NCBI GenBank assembly: GCA_902763615.1
Contig: CACWSX010000011.1
Location: forward strand, 1-64,000
DNA from: an uncultured Prevotellaceae bacterium
Lineage (GTDB): Bacteria > Bacteroidota > Bacteroidia > Bacteroidales > Bacteroidaceae
DNA: 64,000 nt
Direction: 5' to 3'
Part shown: piece after piece, positions 8,230 to 16,746 of the stretch
Position numbering within the stretch: the stretch's first letter is position 1
Layout of the letters: each line of letters opens with the position of its first letter
Notes under the pieces: generated by a model
Database searches by the model: none
What the model was told of the DNA's origin: nothing
Seen by the model: only the letters and a program-made list of their open reading frames with translations
Program-made: the position numbers and the translations under genes

Positions 8230-11200
8230 ATGAAGAAAGAACTGAAGAAGGTGCTGGTACTCGGATCGGGTGCCTTGAAAATCGGACAAGCAGGAGAGTT
8301 TGACTACTCTGGTTCACAAGCTTTGAAGGCACTTCGTGAAGAAGGCATCAAGAGCGTGCTCGTTAACCCCAACATCGCTACCATCCAAACCAGCGAAGGT
8401 ATTGCAGACAAAGTGTATTTCCAACCGGTGAATACACATTTCGTAACCGAAATCATCAAGAAAGAGCGTCCAGACGGTATCCTCCTGGCGTTTGGAGGAC
8501 AGACCGCACTGAATTGCGGAACGGAACTCTATCTGAACGGTACCCTGAAAGAATACGGAGTTGAAGTGTTAGGAACAAGTGTCGAGGCCATCATGAATAC
8601 TGAGGACCGCGACCTTTTTGTTAAAAAGCTGGCCGAGGTAGATCTGAAGGTGCCCGTATCCCACGCCGTCGAGTCGATGGAAGATGCACTGAAGGCCGCC
8701 CACGAGATCGGCTTCCCCATCATGATCCGTTCTGCCTATGCCCTTGGAGGTCTTGGCTCAGGTATCTGCCCTGACGAGAAGAAATTCATCGAACTGGCAG
8801 AGTCGGCTTTCACCTTTGCACCTCAGATCCTCGTCGAGGAGAGCCTCAAGGGCTGGAAGGAGATTGAGTTCGAGTGCATCCGCGATGCCAACGACCGTTG
8901 CTTCACGGTAGCCTCGATGGAGAACTTCGACCCCCTCGGCATCCATACTGGTGAGTCAATCGTTGTAGCACCGACATGCTCACTGAAGGAGGAGCAGGTT
9001 AAGATGCTACAGGATATCACCATCAAGTGTGTCAAGCACCTCGGCATCGTCGGCGAGTGCAATATTCAGTTCGCTTTCAACGCAGAGACCAACGACTACC
9101 GCATCATCGAGATCAACGCCCGTCTCTCGCGCTCTTCAGCTCTCGCCTCGAAGGCTACAGGTTATCCCCTCGCCTTCGTTGCTGCCAAGATCGCTCTTGG
9201 CTATACCCTCGACCAGATTGGTGAGATGGGTACCACTTCTTCAGCCTACGTGGCACCAAGCCTCGACTATATGATTTGTAAGATTCCCCGTTGGGACCTC
9301 ACTAAGTTTGCTGGTGTAAGCCGTCAGATCGGTTCTTCGATGAAGTCTGTGGGTGAGATTATGTCTATTGGACGCAGCTTCGAGGAGATGATGCAGAAGG
9401 GTCTGCGTATGATCGGTCAGGGTATGCACGGCTTCGTGGGTAATGACCATACGAAATTCGAGAACCTCGATGAGGAACTTGCCAATCCAACCGACCTTCG
9501 TATCTTCGCCATCGCTCAGGCCCTCGAAGAGGGTTATACCATTGAGCGCATTGAGCAGCTGACGAAGATCGACGTCTGGTTCCTGGAGCGTCTGAAGCAC
9601 ATTGTCGACCTGAAGCACGAGTTGCAGAAGTATAACAAGCTCGAGGAACTGCCCGATGAGTTGCTGCTGGAGGTGAAGCGTTGCGGATTCAGCGACTTCC
9701 AGATTGCCCGTTTCGTGCTGAAACCCGAGGGCGGCAATATGGAGAAGGAGAACCTGGCTGTTCGTAAGTACCGTAAGGAGAAGGGCATCCTGCCCAGCGT
9801 AAAGCGCATCCCCACAGTAGCTTCCGAGCATCCAGAACTCACGAACTATCTCTATTTCACATACACCCATACACCTGCTTTTGGCAATCCTAAAGGTGAG
9901 CAGTATAAAGCTGCGCACGACATCAACTATTACAATAACGAAAAGTCGGTAGTTGTCTTAGGATCAGGCGCTTATCGCATCGGTTCGTCTGTGGAGTTCG
10001 ACTGGTGTTCTGTGAATGCCATCAACACAGCCCGCAAGCTGGGTTACAAGTCGATCATGATCAACTACAATCCTGAGACGGTGTCTACTGACTACGATAT
10101 GTGTGATCGTCTTTACTTCGACGAGCTCTCGCTGGAGCGTGTGCTCGACGTCATCGACCTCGAACAGCCGAAGGGTGTGATTGTCTCCGTGGGTGGTCAG
10201 ATACCTAACAACCTCGCCATGAAGCTTTACCGTCAAGGTGTGCCCGTATTGGGAACATCGCCTGTGAACATCGACCGTGCAGAAAACCGCGACAAGTTCT
10301 CGGCCATGCTCGACAAACTGGGCATCGACCAGCCCGCATGGCGTGCGCTTACAAGCTTCGACGATGTGAAGGAATTCGTTGAGCAGGTGGGCTATCCCGT
10401 GCTTGTGCGTCCGTCGTATGTGCTCTCTGGCGCTGCGATGAATGTGTGCTACGACGAAGAGGAACTGCATCGCTTCCTCAACATGGCTACCGAGGTGTCG
10501 AAAGAGTTCCCCGTGGTAGTATCGAAGTTCATGACGGAAACGAAGGAAATAGAGTTCGACGCCGTTGCCGATAAGGGTGAGGTCATTGAGTATGCCATCT
10601 CCGAGCATGTGGAATATGCCGGTGTACACTCTGGCGACGCCACAATGGTGTTCCCCGCCCAGCACATCTACTTCTCTACCATCCGTCAGATCAAGAAGAT
10701 TGCCCATAAGATTGCTGCTGAGCTGAACATCAGCGGTCCATTCAATATTCAGTTCCTAGCTAAGAACCGCGAGGTAAAGGTTATCGAGTGTAACCTCCGC
10801 GCCTCTCGTTCATTCCCCTTCGTATCTAAGATTCTGAAGCGCAACTTCATCGAGACTGCTACGAAGATCATGCTTGACGCGCCTTATCAGAAGCCTGAGA
10901 AGAGTGAGTTTGATATCGACCGCATCGGTGTGAAGGCCTCGCAGTTCTCATTCGCCCGTCTGCAGAATGCTGACCCCGTACTCGGTGTTGACATGAGTTC
11001 TACAGGTGAGGTAGGCTGTCTGGGCGACGACCTCAACGAGGCTATGCTCAACTCGCTGATTGCAACAGGCTACTCTATTCCTAAGGATGCCGTGCTGATT
11101 AGCTCTGGTGGTGCCAAAGGTAAGGTTTCTCTGCTTGAGCCCGCTCAGCAGCTGGCCAAGAAGGGTTACACTATCTACGCTACTGGTGGAACAGCCAAGT

Positions 11201-11487
11201 TCTTCAACGACAACGGTGTGAAGGCTATCAGCGTAGCCTGGCCTGATGAGGAGGGTGAGAACGTGATGGATCTGATTTCTCAGCACAAGGTTGGGCTCGT
11301 GATCAACGTTCCTAAGAACCACACCTCTCGCGAGCTTACCAATGGTTACAAGATCCGTCGTGGCGCCATTGACCACAACATTCCTCTGATGACCAACGTC
11401 CGTCTGGCTAAGGCCTTCATCGAGGCCTTCACCGCCATGAACCTCGACGATGTGAAGATCAAGAGCTGGCAGGAGTATAATAATTAA
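8230..11487 (+). CDS. carB: carbamoyl-phosphate synthase large subunit, eukaryote-like type
   Basis: 1085 residues with the full duplicated layout: first ATP-grasp half (about 1-400), oligomerisation region (about 400-560), second ATP-grasp half (about 565-940) and C-terminal MGS-like allosteric domain (about 950-1070). It makes carbamoyl phosphate from bicarbonate, ATP and ammonia for pyrimidine and arginine synthesis. The N-terminal half reads like animal CPS1/CAD rather than E. coli CarB: ESLKGWKEIEFE, HLGIVGECNIQFA and IPRWDLTKFAGVS are animal-type, where E. coli has SLIGWKEYE and ETGGSNVQFA. carA is not adjacent, so the glutaminase is encoded elsewhere or ammonia is used directly. Confidence 0.92.
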   Translation: MKKELKKVLVLGSGALKIGQAGEFDYSGSQALKALREEGIKSVLVNPNIATIQTSEGIADKVYFQPVNTHFVTEIIKKERPDGILLAFGGQTALNCGTELYLNGTLKEYGVEVLGTSVEAIMNTEDRDLFVKKLAEVDLKVPVSHAVESMEDALKAAHEIGFPIMIRSAYALGGLGSGICPDEKKFIELAESAFTFAPQILVEESLKGWKEIEFECIRDANDRCFTVASMENFDPLGIHTGESIVVAPTCSLKEEQVKMLQDITIKCVKHLGIVGECNIQFAFNAETNDYRIIEINARLSRSSALASKATGYPLAFVAAKIALGYTLDQIGEMGTTSSAYVAPSLDYMICKIPRWDLTKFAGVSRQIGSSMKSVGEIMSIGRSFEEMMQKGLRMIGQGMHGFVGNDHTKFENLDEELANPTDLRIFAIAQALEEGYTIERIEQLTKIDVWFLERLKHIVDLKHELQKYNKLEELPDELLLEVKRCGFSDFQIARFVLKPEGGNMEKENLAVRKYRKEKGILPSVKRIPTVASEHPELTNYLYFTYTHTPAFGNPKGEQYKAAHDINYYNNEKSVVVLGSGAYRIGSSVEFDWCSVNAINTARKLGYKSIMINYNPETVSTDYDMCDRLYFDELSLERVLDVIDLEQPKGVIVSVGGQIPNNLAMKLYRQGVPVLGTSPVNIDRAENRDKFSAMLDKLGIDQPAWRALTSFDDVKEFVEQVGYPVLVRPSYVLSGAAMNVCYDEEELHRFLNMATEVSKEFPVVVSKFMTETKEIEFDAVADKGEVIEYAISEHVEYAGVHSGDATMVFPAQHIYFSTIRQIKKIAHKIAAELNISGPFNIQFLAKNREVKVIECNLRASRSFPFVSKILKRNFIETATKIMLDAPYQKPEKSEFDIDRIGVKASQFSFARLQNADPVLGVDMSSTGEVGCLGDDLNEAMLNSLIATGYSIPKDAVLISSGGAKGKVSLLEPAQQLAKKGYTIYATGGTAKFFNDNGVKAISVAWPDEEGENVMDLISQHKVGLVINVPKNHTSRELTNGYKIRRGAIDHNIPLMTNVRLAKAFIEAFTAMNLDDVKIKSWQEYNN

Positions 11488-11490
11488 GGC

Positions 11491-11511
11491 TTTCCCGCAT
11501 ATGCAGGGAAA
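11491..11511 (+). repeat. small hairpin between carB and the IMPACT-family gene
   Basis: TTTCCC and GGGAAA flank the self-complementary GCATATGC. There is no T-run after it and the next ATG is 11 nt away, so it is more likely an mRNA processing or stability hairpin than a terminator. Confidence 0.4.
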
Positions 11512-11522
11512 ACCTCATCGTT

Positions 11523-12107
11523 ATGACTGACGAATATAAGACCATTAAGAGCGGAGGCGAGGGCTACTACACCGACAAGCGTAGCAAGTTCCTCGCCTTC
11601 GCTCATCATGTGTCTTCTGTCGACGAAATCAAGGAACTTCTGGCCGGTTACCGCAAGAAATACTATGACGCCCGCCATGTATGCTATGCCTATATGCTCG
11701 GTCCTGACCGCAGCGAGTACCGTGCCAACGACGATGGTGAGCCCTCATCTACCGCAGGCAAGCCAATCCTCGGACAGATCAATTCCAATGAGCTTACAGA
11801 CATTCTTATTGTTGTTGTACGTTACTATGGAGGCGTGAATCTCGGTACCAGCGGACTTATCGTCGCTTATCGCGAGGCAGCTGCCGATGCCATCGTCCAC
11901 TCTGAGTTCGAGATGCGCCAGATAGAAGAAGTCATCACCTATACGTTCGCCTACCCCCTGATGAATGAAGTGATGCGCATCGTCAAGGAAATGCAACCTC
12001 GTATTGTCAGCCAGACCTACGACAATACCTGCGAGATTCGTCTGAGTATCCGCAAATCTGAGGCTGAACAGTTGAAAAACAGACTATCAAAACTGTCTTT
12101 CGAATAA
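11523..12107 (+). CDS. IMPACT / YigZ-family protein (UPF0029)
   Basis: 194 residues, the usual YigZ size. The family signatures are clear: RSKFLAFAHHVSS at the start, ARHVCYAYMLG, DDGEPSSTAGKPIL and VVRYYGGVNLGTSGL, followed by a smaller C-terminal DUF1949-like domain. Homologues are linked to translation control in eukaryotes; the bacterial role is unsettled. It lies 35 nt downstream of carB on the same strand and probably shares its transcript. Confidence 0.9.
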   Translation: MTDEYKTIKSGGEGYYTDKRSKFLAFAHHVSSVDEIKELLAGYRKKYYDARHVCYAYMLGPDRSEYRANDDGEPSSTAGKPILGQINSNELTDILIVVVRYYGGVNLGTSGLIVAYREAAADAIVHSEFEMRQIEEVITYTFAYPLMNEVMRIVKEMQPRIVSQTYDNTCEIRLSIRKSEAEQLKNRLSKLSFE

Positions 12108-12132
12108 AATCTATTTCTTTTTTGGGGAAAAA

Positions 12133-12164
12133 TTTGGCCGTTTCATTTTTTCTCTATACCTTTG
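12133..12164 (+). promoter_or_regulatory. promoter of tRNA-Ser
   Basis: TTTG at 12133-12136, a 20-bp spacer, TACCTTTG at 12157-12164, so transcription starts about 35 nt before the tRNA. Confidence 0.8.
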
Positions 12165-12204
12165 CATCCGCAAATCGAACAAGTTCGTTAGCATTCGATT
12201 AATC

Positions 12205-12292
12205 GGAGAGTTGGCAGAGTGATCGATCGCGCTGGACTCGAAATCCGGTATACCCCTTTCGGGTATCGGGGGTTTGAATCCCTCACTCTCCG
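12205..12292 (+). tRNA. tRNA-Ser(CGA)
   Basis: 88 nt with acceptor GGAGAGT pairing ACTCTCC and discriminator G. The anticodon arm has loop CTCGAAA, giving anticodon CGA for UCG codons. A long variable arm (ACCC...GGGT, typical of class II serine tRNAs) and a T arm with GGTTTGAATCC follow. CCA is not encoded. Confidence 0.96.
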
Positions 12293-12298
12293 CTTGTT

Positions 12299-12335
12299 AG
12301 AGTTCAATGATTCACATCATTGGACTCTTTTCTTT
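12299..12335 (+). terminator. terminator of tRNA-Ser
   Basis: A 13-bp stem, AGAGTTCAATGAT with ATCATTGGACTCT, then TTTCTTTT. Confidence 0.85.
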
Positions 12336-12396
12336 TAAAGAGAGATGTAGAAAATACGATTTTTCATACATTTTTATCAAAAAAAAGAAAAAGATG

Positions 12397-12427
12397 TTCG
12401 TTATTCGTTGGAAAAAGTGTATATTTG
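12397..12427 (+). promoter_or_regulatory. promoter of the small secreted protein gene
   Basis: TTCG at 12397-12400, a 19-bp spacer, TATATTTG at 12420-12427. It places the start at the ATG at 12450 rather than the upstream in-frame ATG at 12408, which would precede transcription. Confidence 0.65.
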
Positions 12428-12449
12428 CAGCGAAAAAACAATTGTAATT

Positions 12450-12824
12450 ATGAAGAAGTTTTTATTACTGTTTCTGTTGTTGAGTTGTTCCTTTGAGACA
12501 TACGCAACTGATTTGAAGGGGAAGTATCTATCCCAGAGTGGTGAATTGATGTTCGAATTCACGGGTGACAGCTTATATATTGCCATCGCTCAAAGCCAAC
12601 GCACAGTCTCTTCGTTCAAGTTGGTCAAGAGCAAAGAAGACAATAGTTCCACCACTTATAACGCCTACGAAAGTTATGAGCAGAACGGACGGATAACTTA
12701 CAGAGAAGTATTAATCCGGGTCACCAAGAAAAAGAAAAAGGAATACCTGCTTGAGTACTACGGTAAAGATAAAGACCGCGAGTATAATTCAAATGAAAGA
12801 TATACCATCAAGTTGATGGAATGA
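12450..12824 (+). CDS. small exported protein of unknown function
   Basis: 124 residues with signal sequence MKKFLLLFLLLSCSFETYA. Cleavage after TYA is likely; LLSC could instead be a lipobox. The mature part is a short beta-rich chain (GKYLSQSGELMFEFTGDSLYI) with a very basic stretch (RVTKKKKKEYLLEYYGKDKD). It recalls the short 'value plus stress' lipocalin-like proteins of the phylum, but I recognise no family. It has its own promoter and a perfect terminator, so it is a single-gene unit. Its A+T-rich codon use differs from its neighbours. Confidence 0.65.
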   Translation: MKKFLLLFLLLSCSFETYATDLKGKYLSQSGELMFEFTGDSLYIAIAQSQRTVSSFKLVKSKEDNSSTTYNAYESYEQNGRITYREVLIRVTKKKKKEYLLEYYGKDKDREYNSNERYTIKLME

Positions 12825-12859
12825 AATAAAACCTCTCACGATTGTGAGAGGTTTTATTT
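12824..12859. terminator. perfect bidirectional terminator
   Basis: AAATAAAACCTCTCAC and GTGAGAGGTTTTATTT form a perfect 16-bp stem around loop GATT. It overlaps the stops of both convergent genes (12822-12824 and 12858-12860), so it serves both. Confidence 0.93.
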
Positions 12860-14105
12860 AACTAAGTTTGTGGATTACAAGACCGGAACGTAGCTTCGGC
12901 TCGAACCAGGTGGCCTTAGGCGGCATGATCTTTCCGCTGTCGGCGATATCCATGATCTGCTGCATCGAGACGGGATAAAGTGCCAGCGCGGCACGCATCT
13001 CACCAGAGTCCACACGACGCTTGAGTTCGCCGAGACCACGCAGGCCTCCTACGAAGTCGATGCGCTGTGATGAGCGCAGGTCGCCGATATTCAGGATCTC
13101 ATCGAGAATCAGACGGCTGGAGATATCCACGTCGAGCACACCGATGGGATCGTTGTTGTCGTAGGTTCCCTCCTTCGCCTTCAGACTGAACCAGTGCTGA
13201 TCCAGATAAAGAGAGAACTCATGAAGCTGCTTTGGTTTATAGATTTCCGTGCCTTTGTCCTCGACGATGAAATTCACCTGCAGGGCAGCCAGGAACTCTT
13301 CAGAGGTCATGCCATTAAGATCCTTCACCACACGGTTGTAGTCGAGAATCGTCAACTGTGAAGCCTGGAAGCATACTGCCATGAAGAAATTATACTCCTC
13401 GGTACCGTTGTGGTTGGGATTCTGCTTCTGTTTCTCTGCCCCCACGAGGGCGGCAGCAGCCGAACGATGGTGGCCATCGGCAATATAGAGCGAGGGCATC
13501 TTGGCAAACTCGTCGGTGATGGTCTGCATGTCCTTGTCGTCGTTGATCACCCAGAACTGATGACGGAATCCGTCGATGGGAGCAATGAAATCGTACTCAG
13601 GCTCGGTAGCGGCATAACGCATGATCAGCTCATTGAGTACCGCATTGTCGGGATAAGCGAAGAACACAGGCTCGATGTTGGCATTGTTCACACGGACATG
13701 CTTCATGCGGTCTTCTTCCTTATCGCGACGCGTGAGCTCGTGCTTCTTGATGCGGCCGGCCATATAGTCGTCGGTATGGGCACATACCACGAGACCGTAT
13801 TGCGTCTTGCCATTCATCGTCTGCGCATAAATATAATAATGTTCGCGCGTATCCTGAACGAGCCAGCCCTTATCCTGGAACTTCTGAAAGTTCTCAGCAG
13901 CCTTTTCGTACACACGGGGGTCGTACTCGGAGGTGCCTACGGGGAAGTCGATCTCGGGCTTGATGATGTGGTAGAGGCTCTTCTCATTATCGCCTGCCTC
14001 TGCCCTCGCCTCTTCACTGTCGAGCACATCGTAGGGACGACTCTCCACCTGCTCCACCAGATCCTTCGGTGGGCGGATTCCCTTGAAAGGTTTTATGATA
14101 GCCAT
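12858..14105 (-). CDS. DUF1015 family protein in the serine operon
   Basis: 415 residues, the usual DUF1015 length. Typical sequences are KGIRPPKDL at the start, a YYIY strand, GRIKKHELTRRDKEEDR and the signature IADGHHRSAAA (about residue 210). The DGHHR loop resembles the ParB/sulfiredoxin/SerK fold, whose archaeal member SerK phosphorylates free serine. The gene sits 1-2 nt after serA, and serC precedes serA, so a role in serine or phosphoserine metabolism is a reasonable inference. The enzymatic activity is not established. Confidence 0.88.
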   Translation of the reverse strand: MAIIKPFKGIRPPKDLVEQVESRPYDVLDSEEARAEAGDNEKSLYHIIKPEIDFPVGTSEYDPRVYEKAAENFQKFQDKGWLVQDTREHYYIYAQTMNGKTQYGLVVCAHTDDYMAGRIKKHELTRRDKEEDRMKHVRVNNANIEPVFFAYPDNAVLNELIMRYAATEPEYDFIAPIDGFRHQFWVINDDKDMQTITDEFAKMPSLYIADGHHRSAAAALVGAEKQKQNPNHNGTEEYNFFMAVCFQASQLTILDYNRVVKDLNGMTSEEFLAALQVNFIVEDKGTEIYKPKQLHEFSLYLDQHWFSLKAKEGTYDNNDPIGVLDVDISSRLILDEILNIGDLRSSQRIDFVGGLRGLGELKRRVDSGEMRAALALYPVSMQQIMDIADSGKIMPPKATWFEPKLRSGLVIHKLS

Positions 14106-14106
14106 T

Positions 14107-15024
14107 TTACTTATTCACCTGGAATTTGGTGTCACCATCCTTGAAGAAGGCATTGATCTGCTTAGCGGCTGCGATACCGGCATTGATGTTGGCCTCGGCA
14201 GTCTGAGCACCCATCTTCTTCGGAGTAGAGAAATAACGACCCTCGAACTTCAGGAACTCGTCGTTGGCATCGGGCATGATGTCGGTCACGAACTTCAGGT
14301 CTTCGCGCTCCTGCATCAGCTTGATCAGCTCGGGCTCGTTGATCACTTCCTTACGAGCTGTGTTCACCAATACGCCACCCTTTTTCATCTTGCCTACCAG
14401 CGCAGCATTGATGCTCTGCTTGGTCTCAGGCGTAGCGGGGATGTGGAGAGAGACAACATCGCAGGTCTCGAACAGCTTATCTTGACAGCAAACAGCGTGA
14501 ACACCAGCAGCCTCGATGACCTCTGCAGGGCAATAGGCATCGTAAGCATAGACATCCATACCGAAGCCCTTGGCGATGCGGGCCACATTGCGACCAACAT
14601 TTCCGAAAGCAAGAATACCCAGTTTCTTACCCAGCAGCTCAGAACCGCTCTTACCGTTGTAGAAACCGCGCACAGCCATCACCAGCAGACCGAATACCAA
14701 CTCTGCCACAGCATTTGAGTTCTGGCCTGGGGTATTCTCGGCTACTACGTTGTGAGCGGTGGCGGCAGCAAGGTCGATATTGTCGTAACCGGCACCGGCA
14801 CGAACCACAATCTTCAACTGCTTGGCGGCATCGAGCACCTCAGCATCGACCTTATCCGAGCGGATGATCAGTGCATCGGCATCTTTCACAGCATCAAGGA
14901 GCTGTGCCTTCTCAGTATATTTCTCCAGAAGCACCAGCTCATTGCCTGCTGCTTCAATTTCTGCCTTAATCCCATTCACAGCTGCTGCTGCGAAAGGTTT
15001 CTCTGTTGCAACTAATACTTTCAT
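14107..15024 (-). CDS. serA: D-3-phosphoglycerate dehydrogenase, short form
   Basis: 305 residues of the D-2-hydroxyacid dehydrogenase fold. NAD-binding loop LGILAFGNVGRNVARIAKG, then HIPATPETKQSI and VNTARKEVINEPEL near the catalytic Arg/Glu/His positions. It oxidises 3-phosphoglycerate to 3-phosphohydroxypyruvate, the first step of serine synthesis. It ends without the C-terminal ACT domain that gives serine feedback in the long E. coli form, so control must act in another way. It follows serC by 11 nt. Confidence 0.92.
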   Translation of the reverse strand: MKVLVATEKPFAAAAVNGIKAEIEAAGNELVLLEKYTEKAQLLDAVKDADALIIRSDKVDAEVLDAAKQLKIVVRAGAGYDNIDLAAATAHNVVAENTPGQNSNAVAELVFGLLVMAVRGFYNGKSGSELLGKKLGILAFGNVGRNVARIAKGFGMDVYAYDAYCPAEVIEAAGVHAVCCQDKLFETCDVVSLHIPATPETKQSINAALVGKMKKGGVLVNTARKEVINEPELIKLMQEREDLKFVTDIMPDANDEFLKFEGRYFSTPKKMGAQTAEANINAGIAAAKQINAFFKDGDTKFQVNK

Positions 15025-15035
15025 TTTTCTATGGA

Positions 15036-16103
15036 TTAGTGATTTGCTTCAAATTCCTTCATGCAGGCGACGAGGGCGTTGCAGCCTTCGATAGTCTGGG
15101 CGTTGTAGCAAGAAGCACGGAAGCCACCAACCGAACGGTGACCCTTTACGCCAACCATACCCTTGGATACGGCGAAGTCGAGGAAGTCTTTCTCCAACTC
15201 CTTGTACTCGTCGGCCATCACGAAGCAGAGGTTCATCAGCGAACGGTCCTCCTCCTTGGCGGTACCAACGAACATCTTATTGCGGTCGATTTCACCGTAG
15301 ACGATCTCAGCACGCTGCTTAGCCAGCTTGTCCATAGCCTCTACACCACCCTGAGCCTTGATCCAGCGGAGGTTCTCGAGTGCACAGTAGATGGGCACCA
15401 CAGGCGGTGTGTTGAACATCGAACCTTTGTCGACGTGTGTGCGGTAGTCAAGCATTGTGGGAATCTCACGGGGTGCACGGCCCAGTTTCTCGTCCTTCAG
15501 AATGATGATAGTCACACCGGCCATAGCCAGGTTCTTCTGGGCACCTGCATAAATGGCGTCATACTTACTCACGTCAACAGGACGGCTCATGATATCCGAC
15601 GACATATCGGCAATCAGGGGCACAGCAACGTCGAGGTCCTTACGGATCTCCGTACCATAGATCGTATTATTGGTGGTGATGTGCAGATAGTCGGCATCAG
15701 CAGGCACCGTCCAATCCTTCGGGATGAAGGTATAATTGGCATCGGCAGAAGAAGCCACCTCAACGACCTCACCAAACAACTTGGCTTCCTTCATAGCTTT
15801 CTTTGCCCAGACACCAGTGTTCAGATAGGCAGCCTTCTTAATCAGGAAGTTGAATGGAATCATGCAGAACTCGAGACTGGCACCGCCACCAAGGAAAATA
15901 ACTGAATAGCCCTCTGGGATGTCGAGCAGTTCCTTTACGAGAGCCACAGCCTCGTCAACCACGGGCTGGAAGTCCTTTGCACGGTGGCTGATCTCCATCA
16001 GAGAGAGACCCGAACCATTGAAATCAAGACACTGTTGAGCGGTCTTCTCAATCACTTCGCGGGGAAGCATCGAGGGACCGGCATTAAAGTTGTACTTCTT
16101 CAT
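15036..16103 (-). CDS. serC: phosphoserine aminotransferase
   Basis: 355 residues, the normal length. The N-terminal [12 protein letters not shown] and SHRAKDF are SerC signatures, and [13 protein letters not shown] contains the PLP-binding lysine. The C-terminus has [18 protein letters not shown]. It converts 3-phosphohydroxypyruvate and glutamate to phosphoserine and also serves pyridoxine synthesis. First gene of serC-serA-DUF1015; no serB is present here. Confidence 0.96.
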   Translation of the reverse strand: MKKYNFNAGPSMLPREVIEKTAQQCLDFNGSGLSLMEISHRAKDFQPVVDEAVALVKELLDIPEGYSVIFLGGGASLEFCMIPFNFLIKKAAYLNTGVWAKKAMKEAKLFGEVVEVASSADANYTFIPKDWTVPADADYLHITTNNTIYGTEIRKDLDVAVPLIADMSSDIMSRPVDVSKYDAIYAGAQKNLAMAGVTIIILKDEKLGRAPREIPTMLDYRTHVDKGSMFNTPPVVPIYCALENLRWIKAQGGVEAMDKLAKQRAEIVYGEIDRNKMFVGTAKEEDRSLMNLCFVMADEYKELEKDFLDFAVSKGMVGVKGHRSVGGFRASCYNAQTIEGCNALVACMKEFEANH

Positions 16104-16155
16104 GTTGAATTATTATTTTTGAATGTTTGAAATTGATGTTCATCGAATTGCGCCG

Positions 16156-16187
16156 CGAAATTACACTTTTATTTTCATTTGGCCAAA
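16156..16187 (-). promoter_or_regulatory. promoter of serC-serA-DUF1015
   Basis: On the minus strand TTTG at 16184-16187, a 20-bp spacer, TAATTTCG at 16156-16163 (one mismatch in the -7 box). The remaining 170 nt of the divergent gap (16104-16380) shows no other clear signal apart from the folK promoter. Confidence 0.6.
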
Positions 16188-16353
16188 TGTTTGAGCAAAA
16201 ATTCACAAAAATAAGCGATTTTCTTTCAATTTGTCAACTCTACTTCGCATTTTCCTGCCCACATTTTTGCAAAATTACAAAGAATCTTCGACATACGCAA
16301 GCCTTTAGCCAAGTTTAACGTGACGAAAAAAACTATATTTAAAGAATATTTAT

Positions 16354-16361
16354 TATCTTTG
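16354..16361 (+). promoter_or_regulatory. -7 element of the folK-like gene
   Basis: TATCTTTG, 20 nt before the ATG at 16381. I see no clear TTTG at the -33 position. Confidence 0.6.
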
Positions 16362-16380
16362 CAACCATAAAATCAAAAGT

Positions 16381-16746
16381 ATGAAGGTACATGAAGTAAT
16401 TATCTCGCTTGCGTCGAACGATAATCAAGAGGCCAATTTGGCTAAGGCCAGGGAACAATTAACACAATTGATGACGGAGGTGCATTTTACTTCTGCCATT
16501 TGGACGGAGCCCATAGCCACTTCGCGAAAGGAGCCATATCTGAACCAACTCTGCAAGGGAACGACAACCTTTGGTGAGGGACTGTTGTGCGAGGTATTAA
16601 AGGAGACTGAGAAGCGCATCGGACGCATTAAGAATGAAGATGGTGTTGTGGTCGTCGACCTCGATCTTTTAGAGTATGACGGCCAGCGTCATCATTTAAG
16701 AGATTGGAGCAGAAACTATGTCAAGGATTTATTAAACGAACTATGA
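16381..16746 (+). CDS. short FolK-like pyrophosphokinase (HPPK family)
   Basis: 121 residues similar to HPPK, which makes the folate precursor 6-hydroxymethyl-dihydropterin pyrophosphate. The ASNDNQEANLAKA start, TEPIATSRKEPYLNQLCKGTT and ETEKRIGRIKNEDG match the family, and VVVDLDLLEYD is the metal-binding DLD region. It is about 35-40 residues shorter than E. coli FolK, and the arginine-rich loop before DLD (usually RWGPRTLDLD) is reduced. It may be a diverged or reduced enzyme. Its stop overlaps the next start (ATGA). Confidence 0.75.
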   Translation: MKVHEVIISLASNDNQEANLAKAREQLTQLMTEVHFTSAIWTEPIATSRKEPYLNQLCKGTTTFGEGLLCEVLKETEKRIGRIKNEDGVVVVDLDLLEYDGQRHHLRDWSRNYVKDLLNEL

